From: Arthrobacter sp. C9C5
GTDB taxonomy: Bacteria > Actinomycetota > Actinomycetes > Actinomycetales > Micrococcaceae
DNA: 64,000 bases
Assembly (NCBI RefSeq): GCF_013359735.1
Contig: NZ_JABFMX010000002.1
Span: 180,359 to 244,358, forward strand
Direction: 5' to 3'
Shown: positions 52,660 to 60,679 of the stretch, piece by piece
Position numbering within the stretch: the first letter of the stretch is position 1
How the letters are laid out: every line of letters starts with the position of its first letter
Made by a program: the position numbers and the translations under genes
Notes under the pieces: generated by a model
The model's database searches: none
The model's input: only the letters and a program-made list of their open reading frames with translations
What the model was told of the DNA's origin: nothing

Positions 52660-53982
52660 ATGGACACTTCGGCCGGACCGGACGGACCCCGGACCTCACT
52701 GTTTACTGATCACTATGAGCTGACCATGTTCCAGGCGGCACTCCACTCCGGGGCCGCACACCGCCGGTCCGTCTTCCAGGCCTTTGCCCGGGGGCTCCCG
52801 GCCGGGCGCCGTTACGGGATCGTGGCCGGCACTGGCCGGCTCCTTGAAGGCATCGCGGACTTCCGCTTCAACCAGGACGACCTCGATTTCCTGGCCGGCA
52901 CCGGGGTGGTTAACCAGGACACGCTGGAACAGCTGTCCTCCTTTCGGTTCTCCGGTGACATTTGGGGCTACCCGGAGGGCGAGGCCTACTTTCCGCACTC
53001 CCCAGTTTTGATCGTGGAATCGACCTTCGCCGAGGCCTGCGTCCTGGAGACCTACGTCCTGTCGGTGCTGAACCACGACAGCGCCATCGCCTCGGCCGCG
53101 TCCCGGATGACCAGTGCCGCTGGCGGCAGGCCTTGCATTGAGATGGGTTCGCGCCGCACGCATGAGGAAGCGGCTGCGGCGGCGGCACGCGCGGCCGTGA
53201 TCGCGGGCTTTTCCGGCACGTCCAACCTGGCAGCCGGCCGGCGCTATGGCCTCCGGACCGTCGGCACCGCGGCCCACTCCTTCACGCTGGTCCACGACTC
53301 CGAGCGTGACGCCTTCGAGGCGCAACTTGCCTCGCTGGGGGCAGGCACCACACTGCTCGTGGACACATACGACGTCGAAGCGGCTGTCCGCACCGCCGTC
53401 GACCTCGCCGGAGACAAGCTCGGGGCCATCCGACTGGACTCTGGAGACCTCGTGGCCCAGGCACGCTGGGTCCGCGAACTTCTGGACAGCCTTGGCAATG
53501 TGCACACCAAGATCGTGGTGACCTCGGACCTGGACGAGTTCTCCGTAGCTGCGCTCCGGGCAGCGCCGGCCGATTCCTACGGGATCGGCACGTCGCTGGT
53601 GACAGGTTCCGGGGCGCCCACCGCCGGCATGGTCTACAAGCTGGTGAGCCGGGCCGACGACTCCGGCCGCCTCGTTGCCGTAGCGAAGACCTCGAAGGAC
53701 AAGATCAACGTGGGCGGCCGCAAGTTCGCGGTGCGCCGCCTGGACGACCGCGGCACGGCCACCCATGAGGTCCTCGGCGTGGAGCATCCGCCAGCGGACG
53801 GAAAGAACGGCCGACCGCTCCTGCAGCAGTTCATGATGGACGGCGAACTCCTGCCCGGCTGGACCGGGCCGGACGCGGTGAGGCGGGCGCGGGAGCGGCA
53901 CACGGCCTCCATGGCGGAGCTGCCCCGGGTCGTAGACCGGCTGCAGTCCGGCGAACCGGCCATCCCGACCATCTACGAGTGA
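52660..53982 (+). CDS. pncB: nicotinate phosphoribosyltransferase
   Basis: 440 aa. It converts nicotinate, PRPP and ATP to nicotinate mononucleotide in NAD salvage. TDHYELTMFQAAL (about 16-28), the catalytic-His-region motif GSRRTHEEAAAAA (about 164-176), GTSNLAAGRRYGLRTVGTAAHSF, IRLDSGDL (about 264-271) and IGTSLVTGSGAP are family landmarks. TAGAGT (52649-52654) ends 5 nt before the ATG, suggesting leaderless initiation. It is a housekeeping-type gene inside the accessory segment, so it may be a second copy; the rest of the genome is needed to tell. Confidence 0.95.
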   Translation: MDTSAGPDGPRTSLFTDHYELTMFQAALHSGAAHRRSVFQAFARGLPAGRRYGIVAGTGRLLEGIADFRFNQDDLDFLAGTGVVNQDTLEQLSSFRFSGDIWGYPEGEAYFPHSPVLIVESTFAEACVLETYVLSVLNHDSAIASAASRMTSAAGGRPCIEMGSRRTHEEAAAAAARAAVIAGFSGTSNLAAGRRYGLRTVGTAAHSFTLVHDSERDAFEAQLASLGAGTTLLVDTYDVEAAVRTAVDLAGDKLGAIRLDSGDLVAQARWVRELLDSLGNVHTKIVVTSDLDEFSVAALRAAPADSYGIGTSLVTGSGAPTAGMVYKLVSRADDSGRLVAVAKTSKDKINVGGRKFAVRRLDDRGTATHEVLGVEHPPADGKNGRPLLQQFMMDGELLPGWTGPDAVRRARERHTASMAELPRVVDRLQSGEPAIPTIYE

Positions 53983-54496
53983 AGCCCTCGACGTACCGCA
54001 CGGGATGGCGGAACACTATTTCCCGGAGGCTGATATCAGTGCGCCCGTCCAGCTCATCCACGGCGTTGTTTCCGCAAGCGCCACCCTGGGTGATGGGGCC
54101 TGTGCCGGCTCGTAGGCCGAGGCACGGATCTCCCGGCGAGTGCGGTTCATCCAGCTGGGCGCGGGGGCCAGCTTCGACGACGTCGGCCGTGCCGCTGATC
54201 ATGACAGCCGCCGCCATCAAGCCCGGCACCGAAGGCCACCACCGCATCCGTATCTCACACAAGGAAGGCGCGCCGCCGTTCGGGGCCCGCGGTGACCGCG
54301 CGGTGCTCCTTGCTGAGCCCGCCGGCGGCCCGCGGGGCCTCGAACAATTAACGCGGCAAAGAAGGGCAACCGGGCGGCCGAATCTTCGTCAGCCGCGAAC
54401 CCCGGACGCTGCTGCAGGCGGCCTGTGCAGGTCTGATTCGGGTGCCATCGACTGTTCCGGCCCCGGTCTATGAGTCGGGTGACGGCCGGTTCCAGC
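53983..54496. other. no convincing gene
   Basis: 514 bp between pncB and the convergent small gene. Open frames on both strands lack Shine-Dalgarno signals and recognisable motifs. It may hold decayed sequence. Confidence 0.45.
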
Positions 54497-54853
54497 TCAG
54501 TCCCGGTAGTGGCTTGCGTCGTGCCCGCTGTCGGGGGGCAGGCGCGTGGGCCTGGGTTGCACGGCTTCGTAGAGCCGTTCGGTTCCGTGTTCGGCGAAGG
54601 CGCTGTGGGCCCGGGTGCGGATGAACTGCATATCGTCCTCGTTGAGCCAGGCCTGGCCGTGCGCGTCCTGGGGGACGACCTGTTCGCTTTCCCGGCACAT
54701 GGCGGCAGTGACTGTTCGGGGCACAACCACGGAGCCGGTGTGGTCCATGAGCCACTGCCGGGTGCCGGGATCCAACAGCGTCCACAGGGATTTCATGTCC
54801 ACACCGGCCCCAATCTCGTCGCCGGCGGAACCGGCCGGTTCCGGGGTGTTCAT
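54497..54853 (-). CDS. hypothetical protein paired with Hsp20
   Basis: 118 aa, not recognised. Its ATG lies 2 bp after the Hsp20 stop, so it is almost certainly on the same transcript. The centre reads MKSLWTLLDPGTRQWLMDHTG...WLNEDDMQFIRTRAHSAFAEHG, mainly helical, with no membrane segment. The C-terminus is Pro-rich. There is little Shine-Dalgarno; translation could be coupled to Hsp20. A stress role is inferred only from its neighbour. Confidence 0.6.
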   Translation of the reverse strand: MNTPEPAGSAGDEIGAGVDMKSLWTLLDPGTRQWLMDHTGSVVVPRTVTAAMCRESEQVVPQDAHGQAWLNEDDMQFIRTRAHSAFAEHGTERLYEAVQPRPTRLPPDSGHDASHYRD

Positions 54854-54855
54854 CG

Positions 54856-55326
54856 CTATCCGCGGGTGATGGGAAGTTTTTTGGGCGCTTCGGTGCCGGT
54901 TGCTGGTTCCGGCAGAGGGGTCCTGACTTCCAAAACACCATCCGTGTAGGAGGCCTTGATGTCTTCCTCTTTGACGCCTTCGGGAAGCATCACGCTGCGG
55001 CTGAAGGACCCATAGCGGAATTCGGACCGATAGCTGCCCTTATCCTGGTGTTCTTCTTTCTCCTGACGTTCGGCGCGGATGTTCAGGTACCCGTCCGAGA
55101 TGGTAATTTCAACGTCCTTGTCCGGATCGACGCCCGGCATCTCGGCGCGCACCACCAAGGTCTTGCCGTCGACGAATTCCTCGACGCGGATCGGGGCCGA
55201 CCCCTCCGTGGTTTCAAAGACTCGGTCCAGGGAGTCCATGACCTCCCAAGGGGACCTCAACATCGTGCGAAACGGCGACGCCCACCGGGTTGTCGCGAAC
55301 GGTGACCACTTGAGCAGATCAGACAT
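54856..55326 (-). CDS. Hsp20/alpha-crystallin family small heat shock protein
   Basis: 156 aa. The alpha-crystallin domain spans about 45-140: RVEEFVDGKTLVVRAEMPGVDPDKDVEITISDGYLNIRAER, then GSFSRSVMLPEGVKEEDIKASYTDGVLEVRTPL. This is the full domain with the conserved G-x-L-like end (GVLEV). The N-terminus carries WxxP motifs typical of Hsp20. ATG 55326 has GGAGA upstream. It is an ATP-independent holdase that stops aggregation. Confidence 0.95.
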   Translation of the reverse strand: MSDLLKWSPFATTRWASPFRTMLRSPWEVMDSLDRVFETTEGSAPIRVEEFVDGKTLVVRAEMPGVDPDKDVEITISDGYLNIRAERQEKEEHQDKGSYRSEFRYGSFSRSVMLPEGVKEEDIKASYTDGVLEVRTPLPEPATGTEAPKKLPITRG

Positions 55327-55680
55327 GACGGTATCTCCAAACTCGGGGCAGGGGAGGGCCCGAATGGGGCCCTGGTGTCTTCCCAGTTGATACCCGCACC
55401 GGTAGCGGTGACAGGGCACAAAGTCCCTCCGGCGGGAAACCCGGCCGGCCGGTTGCGCACGAGAAGAGAGCAATGAACGGTTCGGGATCTTTCGTCCCAG
55501 ACGATGGCGGCCGACCGCCGCCATGCTGGGAAGGACTGTTCCGGAAGAACCCTGCGAAGACGAGGCGCACGACCGACTCCCGGACCCGCGCGGATTTCGG
55601 TCCGGGCCGCCCGGTGACCGCCAGGTCCAGGCAACGACGCAACACAACAGACCAAGGGCAAGGATGCCCGAGAGGACTGA
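55327..55680. other. Hsp20 upstream region and island right edge
   Basis: 354 bp. It should hold the hsp20 promoter on the minus strand. I see no clear HAIR- or CIRCE-type operator and no gene. Confidence 0.45.
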
Positions 55681-55826
55681 GGTGGAGTTCCGCTGCAATG
55701 TCTAGTGCCTGCCTCCCTGAAACCTTTTGCGATGGCCGCTAAGAACACTTGTTCTTGGCGGCCATGCGCTTTTGCGACCGGTTGCCACGTCAAAATGATG
55801 CCGCCCGCATTTCGCCGCACAAGGAA
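55681..55826 (+). repeat. right copy of ychF 3'-end direct repeat
   Basis: 146 bp matching 43722-43868. It encodes VEFRCNV-stop in the frame that matches the ychF end, then the same hairpin terminator (shorter T run), then the shared downstream block up to GCACAAGGAA. No ychF body precedes it. Confidence 0.85.
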
Positions 55827-55982
55827 TGAATCGTCGAGTGCCCGAACGATGTGTGAGCCCAGCCCCACGGGGCAACACTCAGCTATGTCGCGGCCGCCAT
55901 TACCGGCGTAGGCTTCGGCTGTGCCGGCTCTGTCCGTGGGATCCGTCCGCCCGGCCGGCAATCGCCCACAAAGGAGTCCGCC

Positions 55983-56246
55983 ATGACTGTTCTGGTCCAA
56001 AACCTTGTGCCCGGCCTGACCCGGGAACAGTACGACGGCATCGCTGCCGCCCTCAGGGACAAGCTCAAGGCCACCCCTGGATTCAACGCCCATTATGCCT
56101 ATGAGAGCGAAGGCGGAATGACTGTTGTGGAAATTTGGGAGGAGGCCGCGCAGCACGATGCCTGGTTCGACAACAACGTCAGGCCAAACCTGCCGGTGGA
56201 AATTACCCCGGAGAAGCACGAACTGACGAACAAGATGACCGCCTAG
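55983..56246 (+). CDS. small ferredoxin-like alpha/beta-barrel protein (ABM-like)
   Basis: 87 aa. The pattern (strand, helix EQYDGIAAALRDKLKA, strand GFNAHYAYESEGGMTVVEIWEE, helix) matches dimeric alpha-beta barrel proteins such as antibiotic-biosynthesis monooxygenase-like proteins. No catalytic assignment is possible. AAGGAG precedes the ATG. It is the first complete gene after the island and lies 73 bp before the RibD-like gene. Confidence 0.72.
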   Translation: MTVLVQNLVPGLTREQYDGIAAALRDKLKATPGFNAHYAYESEGGMTVVEIWEEAAQHDAWFDNNVRPNLPVEITPEKHELTNKMTA

Positions 56247-56319
56247 CGCGCCGGACCGATCACTCTTCCCCTCCGTACTGGTCTGTACAACGAATACGGA
56301 CTCACGGGAGACTGACGCC

Positions 56320-56883
56320 ATGCGCAGACTAACCTTCGGCATGAACCTGAGCCTGGACGGCTACATCGCAGCGCCCGGCGGAGACCTCGGCTGGAGCGTA
56401 CCGAGCGACGAGCTGTTCCAATGGTGGTCCGATCGGGTGGGGGCGACCGGGCTGGCGCTGTACGGGCGCAAACTGTGGGAGACGATGAGCTCCCACTGGC
56501 CGACTGCCGACCAGCAGCCTGGCGCCACACCGGCGCAGATCGAGTTCGCCCGCCGCTGGCGGGACATGCCAAAGGTGGTGTTCTCCTCGACGACCAGCAC
56601 GGTCGACGGCAACACCCGACTGGTCACCGGCGACGCGGTCACCGAGATCACCCGGCTCAAGGCCGACGACGGCGCCTCCATGGACATCAGCGGTGCCACG
56701 CTCGCCGCGGCGGCCATGCGGGCCGGGCTGATCGACGAGTACGCGATGGTCACCCATCCGGTGCTGGTGGGCGGCGGCACGCCGTTCTTCACAGCCCTGG
56801 ACAACTGGGTGAACCTGAGCTTGGTGGAGACCCGGACGTTTCCCGGCGGTGTGGTCCTTACCCGTTACGAGACCCGCCGCTGA
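56320..56883 (+). CDS. dihydrofolate reductase family (RibD C-terminal-like) protein
   Basis: 187 aa. The N-terminus MRRLTFGMNLSLDGYIAAPGG and the late GGGTPFF (about 146-152) are landmarks of the RibD_C group of NADPH-dependent reductases. LYGRKLWETM supplies the cofactor-contact helix. These stand-alone proteins are common in actinobacteria and their substrates are mostly unknown. Confidence 0.9.
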   Translation: MRRLTFGMNLSLDGYIAAPGGDLGWSVPSDELFQWWSDRVGATGLALYGRKLWETMSSHWPTADQQPGATPAQIEFARRWRDMPKVVFSSTTSTVDGNTRLVTGDAVTEITRLKADDGASMDISGATLAAAAMRAGLIDEYAMVTHPVLVGGGTPFFTALDNWVNLSLVETRTFPGGVVLTRYETRR

Positions 56884-56926
56884 GTGCCCCAGGACACGGC
56901 GGAACGCGAACCTTGGCGGCTATCGC

Positions 56927-57694
56927 TTAGAACAGCGGCCAGGGCACGGCCGACATCTCACCGCGCGGAGCCGGAAACCGCCCTGCCAAGCGCAACCGGG
57001 CGCAGCGGGCGGCGAGCGCTGCGATCTCTTCGGCGCTGAGCAGGTCCGCCAGGTTTCGGCCCAGCCCGCCGTCCAGTCCCTCGCTGACACGATCTATGCC
57101 CTCGCGTTCCTCGGCGGACAGAGCGTCTCCCAGCCATCCCCACAGCACCGTGCGCAGCTTGTGGTCCCGGTGAAAGGTGAGCCCATGGTCCACGCCGTGC
57201 CGGTGCCCGTCCGGCATGGCAAGAATGTGGTTGCCCTTGCGATCGGCGTTGTTGACGACGACGTCGAACACCGCCATGCGTCTGAGCGCTGGCGAGTCTT
57301 CATGAACGAGGGCGACCATCCGTCCGTTCTCATCTCGTCCCTCGAGGACGTGTTTCCAGCCGGTCTCCGGCACGCGGTCCGTCTCAACCAGGTCCACGGC
57401 GCTCTGGGCGTGGTCTTGCTCCTGCCAGAGCTGCACCATTCCTTCGCCCATCGGACCATCGCGCAGCCATGTATGTGGAACGACGTCCCAGCCGAAGGCC
57501 TGCGAGACCAGGTAGGCGGCCACCTCCCGGTGAGCCAGGGTGCCGTGTGGAAAATCCCACAGCGGACTTTCGCCGGCTATCGGTTTATAGACGACCATCA
57601 CGTCGCCGATGCTGCCCAGAAATGTAGCGTTTGAAGCCGTCGTGATGCGGCCGGTGAGCGTCAGCTCGGCGGTCACGAGGTCGGGCGCTGGCAT
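56927..57694 (-). CDS. SCO1664 family protein
   Basis: 255 aa. It resembles the actinobacterial SCO1664 family, distantly related to PI3/PI4 kinases: SNATFLGSIGDVMVVYKPIAGESPLWDF near residue 20, FDVVVNNADRKGNHIL (catalytic-loop-like, D and N) and GVDHGLTFH (DHG, metal-binding-like). Its ATG overlaps the stop of the DUF3090 gene (ATGA), so translation is coupled. The activity is not established. Confidence 0.88.
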   Translation of the reverse strand: MPAPDLVTAELTLTGRITTASNATFLGSIGDVMVVYKPIAGESPLWDFPHGTLAHREVAAYLVSQAFGWDVVPHTWLRDGPMGEGMVQLWQEQDHAQSAVDLVETDRVPETGWKHVLEGRDENGRMVALVHEDSPALRRMAVFDVVVNNADRKGNHILAMPDGHRHGVDHGLTFHRDHKLRTVLWGWLGDALSAEEREGIDRVSEGLDGGLGRNLADLLSAEEIAALAARCARLRLAGRFPAPRGEMSAVPWPLF

Positions 57695-58248
57695 CAGACC
57701 TCGGGAAGGGTGCAGATGTGCCCGTCGGCGTCTATGGGGTAACCGCAGAGCGGGCACGTCGGACGCCCGGCACCCACGATCTCGCGGGTGCGCTTGGCGA
57801 ATGCGCGGGCGGTGCCGACCGGCATTCGCACCAGCAGCATTTCGGGCTCGCTGGCGCCGTCCTCATCAAGCAATTCGCCGTTGTCATCAGCATCTACCTC
57901 GGTGACGGGGTAGGCCTCTATTACGACCTGGGCCGTGGTTGGGTCCCAGCCCAAGCTCATGGCGCCGGTGCGAAACTGCTCCTGAACGGCCTCGAGCTGG
58001 TCATTGTCGACAAGTTCAATGGGAGTACCCGTGGGAACGCTGAAGGGGTTGCCCTCGACGGTGATGAGCTGGTCGAGAATTTCGTCGACCTTCTCTGCGA
58101 GCAGAGCCGCCTGCTGCTTCTCCATGGCAACACTCACGATCTGCCTCCCTGCGCGCACCTGCAGGTAGAACGTGCGCGCCCCCGGAACGCCAATGGTGCC
58201 AACGACGACCCGATCAGGCCAGGCAAACTCGTGAACACGTGTAGGCAT
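57694..58248 (-). CDS. DUF3090 family protein
   Basis: 184 aa. FAWPDRVVVGTIGVPGARTFYLQVRAG near the N-terminus, and a C-terminal zinc ribbon (CPLCGYPID, then C at about 180), are the DUF3090 pattern. Middle of the three-gene cluster phosphatase - DUF3090 - SCO1664 found in many actinobacteria, often near mshC. On the minus strand TAAAAT lies 6 nt before the ATG, so it may have its own leaderless start. Function unknown. Confidence 0.93.
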   Translation of the reverse strand: MPTRVHEFAWPDRVVVGTIGVPGARTFYLQVRAGRQIVSVAMEKQQAALLAEKVDEILDQLITVEGNPFSVPTGTPIELVDNDQLEAVQEQFRTGAMSLGWDPTTAQVVIEAYPVTEVDADDNGELLDEDGASEPEMLLVRMPVGTARAFAKRTREIVGAGRPTCPLCGYPIDADGHICTLPEV

Positions 58249-58272
58249 GTCAGTATTTTAGGCACATGAGGT

Positions 58273-58965
58273 TCATGGCGCCCGTTGCCCTGCACCGCCG
58301 CCCACCGGCGCATCGCCAGAGTCGATGCCGTTCGACAGCCATGACAGATCACCCGCGTCGGTGTTAGTCGCGTAGACGCTCGGCCGACTAGCGCCGTAGC
58401 GCACGATCGATACGGAGGCGGGGCCCACGTTAATTCGCTGGAACAGGTCAAGGTGCATGCCGAACGCGTCGGCGAGGATTGACTTGATGATGTCACCGTG
58501 ACTCACCGCCACCCACACGGCCCCCGGCCCGTACTCGGCTTCAAAGGCTGCATCGTGGCGTCGAATCGCTGCCACCGACCGGGCCTGCATCGCGGCCATG
58601 GATTCACCGCCGGGAAAGACGACGGCGGACGGTTGCGACTGCACAACCGGCCACAAATCCTCGGTCGCGAGATCACTGAGCGTGCGGCCCTGCCATTGGC
58701 CGTAATCGCACTCGGTGAGATCGAGATCGACCGGCGCGTACGGCGAGCCCGCCTGGCGATCGAGGATGAGCTGGGCGGTCTGCTGACAACGCTCAAGGGG
58801 GCTCGACACCACCCCGACCAAGGGCACGGCCGCGAGCCGGTCTCCGGTCAGAGCCGCCTGGTCCCGCCCGGTCTGGTCCAGGCTGACGCCGGTGGCCCGG
58901 CCGGCCAGCAGTCCAGTGGCATTGGCTGTGGTGCGGCCGTGCCGCACGAGAATAACTGTCGCCAT
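58273..58965 (-). CDS. histidine phosphatase family protein (MSMEG_4193 type)
   Basis: 230 aa. LVRHGRTTAN (catalytic His8), SSPLERCQQTA, ECDYGQWQGR and VSHGDIIKSIL (second His) define the phosphoglycerate-mutase-like phosphatase fold. The gene heads the cluster with DUF3090 (24 bp apart) and the SCO1664-like protein. TAGGCT lies 6 nt before the ATG on the minus strand. The substrate is unknown. Confidence 0.94.
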   Translation of the reverse strand: MATVILVRHGRTTANATGLLAGRATGVSLDQTGRDQAALTGDRLAAVPLVGVVSSPLERCQQTAQLILDRQAGSPYAPVDLDLTECDYGQWQGRTLSDLATEDLWPVVQSQPSAVVFPGGESMAAMQARSVAAIRRHDAAFEAEYGPGAVWVAVSHGDIIKSILADAFGMHLDLFQRINVGPASVSIVRYGASRPSVYATNTDAGDLSWLSNGIDSGDAPVGGGAGQRAP

Positions 58966-59198
58966 CCTCCCAGCCTAGCCACCCGCTCGACGGCGGGGTG
59001 AACCGTACCGGGTCGCGCGTCGAACCAACGTGAGGTCTGCATCCATGCCGAACTGTGGACAAATTTTGACTCGGTGTGTACGTATTGAAGGGCCGAGCAC
59101 CAGACGGGCGTGCTTACCGGGTCTGTCGGTGAGTTCCAGCCCGGGCCCGCGGCTTCGGGCACATTCACCATCCACGCGCGAAACTTTGGGGGCACGTT

Positions 59199-59858
59199 TT
59201 GAAACTCTTGCTTACCTCAGGCGGCGTGACGAACCCGAGCATCCACTCGGCGCTCGTGCAGCTTCTCGACAAGCCGATCGCCCAGTGCCGCGCCCTGGTC
59301 GTCCCGACAGCGCAGTGGGGTCACCCGATGTGCGGACCGGCATCGGTGCGGGGCCTACTGGCCGCCGAGCCAGACTCCCGTCACTTGTCCGGCCTGGGCT
59401 GGGCGTCCCTCGGCGTTCTCGAGCTCACCGCGCTGCCCACCATCGGCGCGGATCGGTGGGTCCCTTGGCTTCGGGAGGCCGACGTGCTCTTGGTCGACGG
59501 CGGCGACGCGACGTACCTGTCCCATTGGATGCGGGAGTCCGGGCTGGCCGAGCTGCTGCCGTCACTTGCCGACACGGTGTGGGTGGGAGTGAGTGCCGGA
59601 AGCATGGTGATGACGCCCCGGATCGGGGAATACTTCGTCGAGTGGCCGTCCGCTCCGGATGATCGGACGCTGGGGGTGGTGGATTTTTCGATCTTTCCGC
59701 ACCTGGACGCTTTCCCGGGCAACACCCTGGCCCACGCAGAGCGGTGGGCCGCCGACATTGACGTTCCTGCCTACGCCATCGACGAACAGACAGCTATCAA
59801 GGTCGTCGACGGCTCCGTCGAGGTGGTTTCCGAAGGTCAATGGAAAAAATTCGGGTGA
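59199..59858 (+). CDS. peptidase S51-like (dipeptidase E family) protein
   Basis: 219 aa. LLLTSGGVTNPSIHSAL at the start, DVLLVDGGDATYLSHWM (about 96-112) and GVSAGSMVM (nucleophile Ser at about 130) form the PepE/type 1 glutamine amidotransferase-like fold. FPHLDAFPGN supplies the later His region. It may cleave Asp-containing dipeptides or a related substrate. The start is TTG 59199 with a GGGGG tract upstream. Confidence 0.85.
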   Translation: MKLLLTSGGVTNPSIHSALVQLLDKPIAQCRALVVPTAQWGHPMCGPASVRGLLAAEPDSRHLSGLGWASLGVLELTALPTIGADRWVPWLREADVLLVDGGDATYLSHWMRESGLAELLPSLADTVWVGVSAGSMVMTPRIGEYFVEWPSAPDDRTLGVVDFSIFPHLDAFPGNTLAHAERWAADIDVPAYAIDEQTAIKVVDGSVEVVSEGQWKKFG

Positions 59859-59951
59859 TAGGTCCCAGCATTTGTGACGTCGCGTGGTGTGGGGTTGTTA
59901 GGATCGGGGCGACCGACTTGACCATGAGCGTCAACCCGAGAGCGGGGATCC

Positions 59952-60656
59952 GTGAAAGCCGACCACTACGACAGTTTCGCCGAGAGCTACTCGGCGGAGA
60001 ACGAGTCCAGCCTCCTCAACGCCTACTACGAGCGGCCGGCAATGATCGGCCTTGCCGGTGAGGTGACCGGCCGCCGGATCCTGGACGCCGGGTGCGGCTC
60101 CGGGCCCCTGTCCGCGGCGCTGAGCGCCAAGGGCGCGATCATGACCGGCTTCGATTCCAGTCCTGCGATGCTCGAATTGGCACGACAGCGGCTCGGCGCA
60201 ACCGCGGACCTGCACGTGGCCGACCTCAGCAAGCCGCTCTCTTTCGCCGATGACTCCTTCGACGATGTGGTCTCGTCCTTGGTCCTGCATTACCTTGAGG
60301 ACTGGTCAGCACCACTTGCCGAACTACGGCGCGTGCTGAAGCCGGGCGGTCGCTTGATCCTGTCGGTCAACCACCCCACGGTCAGCGTGGTCACCCAGCC
60401 AACCGAGGACTACTTCGCCATCCGGCAGTATTCGGAGGATTACGAGTTCGACGGCGAGCCTGCGGTCCTGACCTTCTGGCACCGGCCCCTTCACGCGATG
60501 ATCAATGCCTTCATCTCGGCCGGATACCGCGTAGCCGCCGTGAGCGAACCCGGGCCAGCTCCGGAAACACCGCACGACCTCCTTCCGCCGCGCATCCTCA
60601 ATGGCGAGAAGACAGCGTTCCTGTCCTTCATCTTCTTCGTCCTCGAAGCCGACTGA
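59952..60656 (+). CDS. class I SAM-dependent methyltransferase
   Basis: 234 aa. SAM-binding motif I is ILDAGCGSGPLS (about 42-53). Motif II-like GFDSSPAMLELA, LSFADDSFDDVVSSLVLHYLEDW and LKPGGRLILSV follow, the usual order for this family. The methyl acceptor is unknown. GTG start. It ends 23 bp before the next membrane-protein gene. Confidence 0.93.
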   Translation: MKADHYDSFAESYSAENESSLLNAYYERPAMIGLAGEVTGRRILDAGCGSGPLSAALSAKGAIMTGFDSSPAMLELARQRLGATADLHVADLSKPLSFADDSFDDVVSSLVLHYLEDWSAPLAELRRVLKPGGRLILSVNHPTVSVVTQPTEDYFAIRQYSEDYEFDGEPAVLTFWHRPLHAMINAFISAGYRVAAVSEPGPAPETPHDLLPPRILNGEKTAFLSFIFFVLEAD

Positions 60657-60679
60657 GTGTAGAGGTGGGATGTGGGCCC

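Larger units (their letters stand above)
43869..55680. mobile_element. putative genomic island inserted at the ychF 3' end
   Basis: This segment of about 11.8 kb lies between two imperfect direct copies of the ychF 3' end. Unlike the flanks it is gene-sparse (several gaps of 350-650 bp), strand-mixed and rich in unassigned or accessory genes, and it contains two truncated genes joined head-on. No integrase, transposase or replication gene is visible, so it is either a decayed integrative element or DNA brought in by recombination between ychF alleles. The right copy ends in EVEFRCNV-stop, a ychF-like end that differs from the left copy. Confidence 0.5.

Noticed and set aside
53979..54473. Plus-strand 164-codon frame after pncB
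   Set aside because: Low-complexity Arg/Ser/Pro content with no start signal or motif.
43869..55680. Integrase or transposase in the putative island
   Set aside because: Looked for tyrosine or serine recombinase and DDE motifs in the listed frames and found none.
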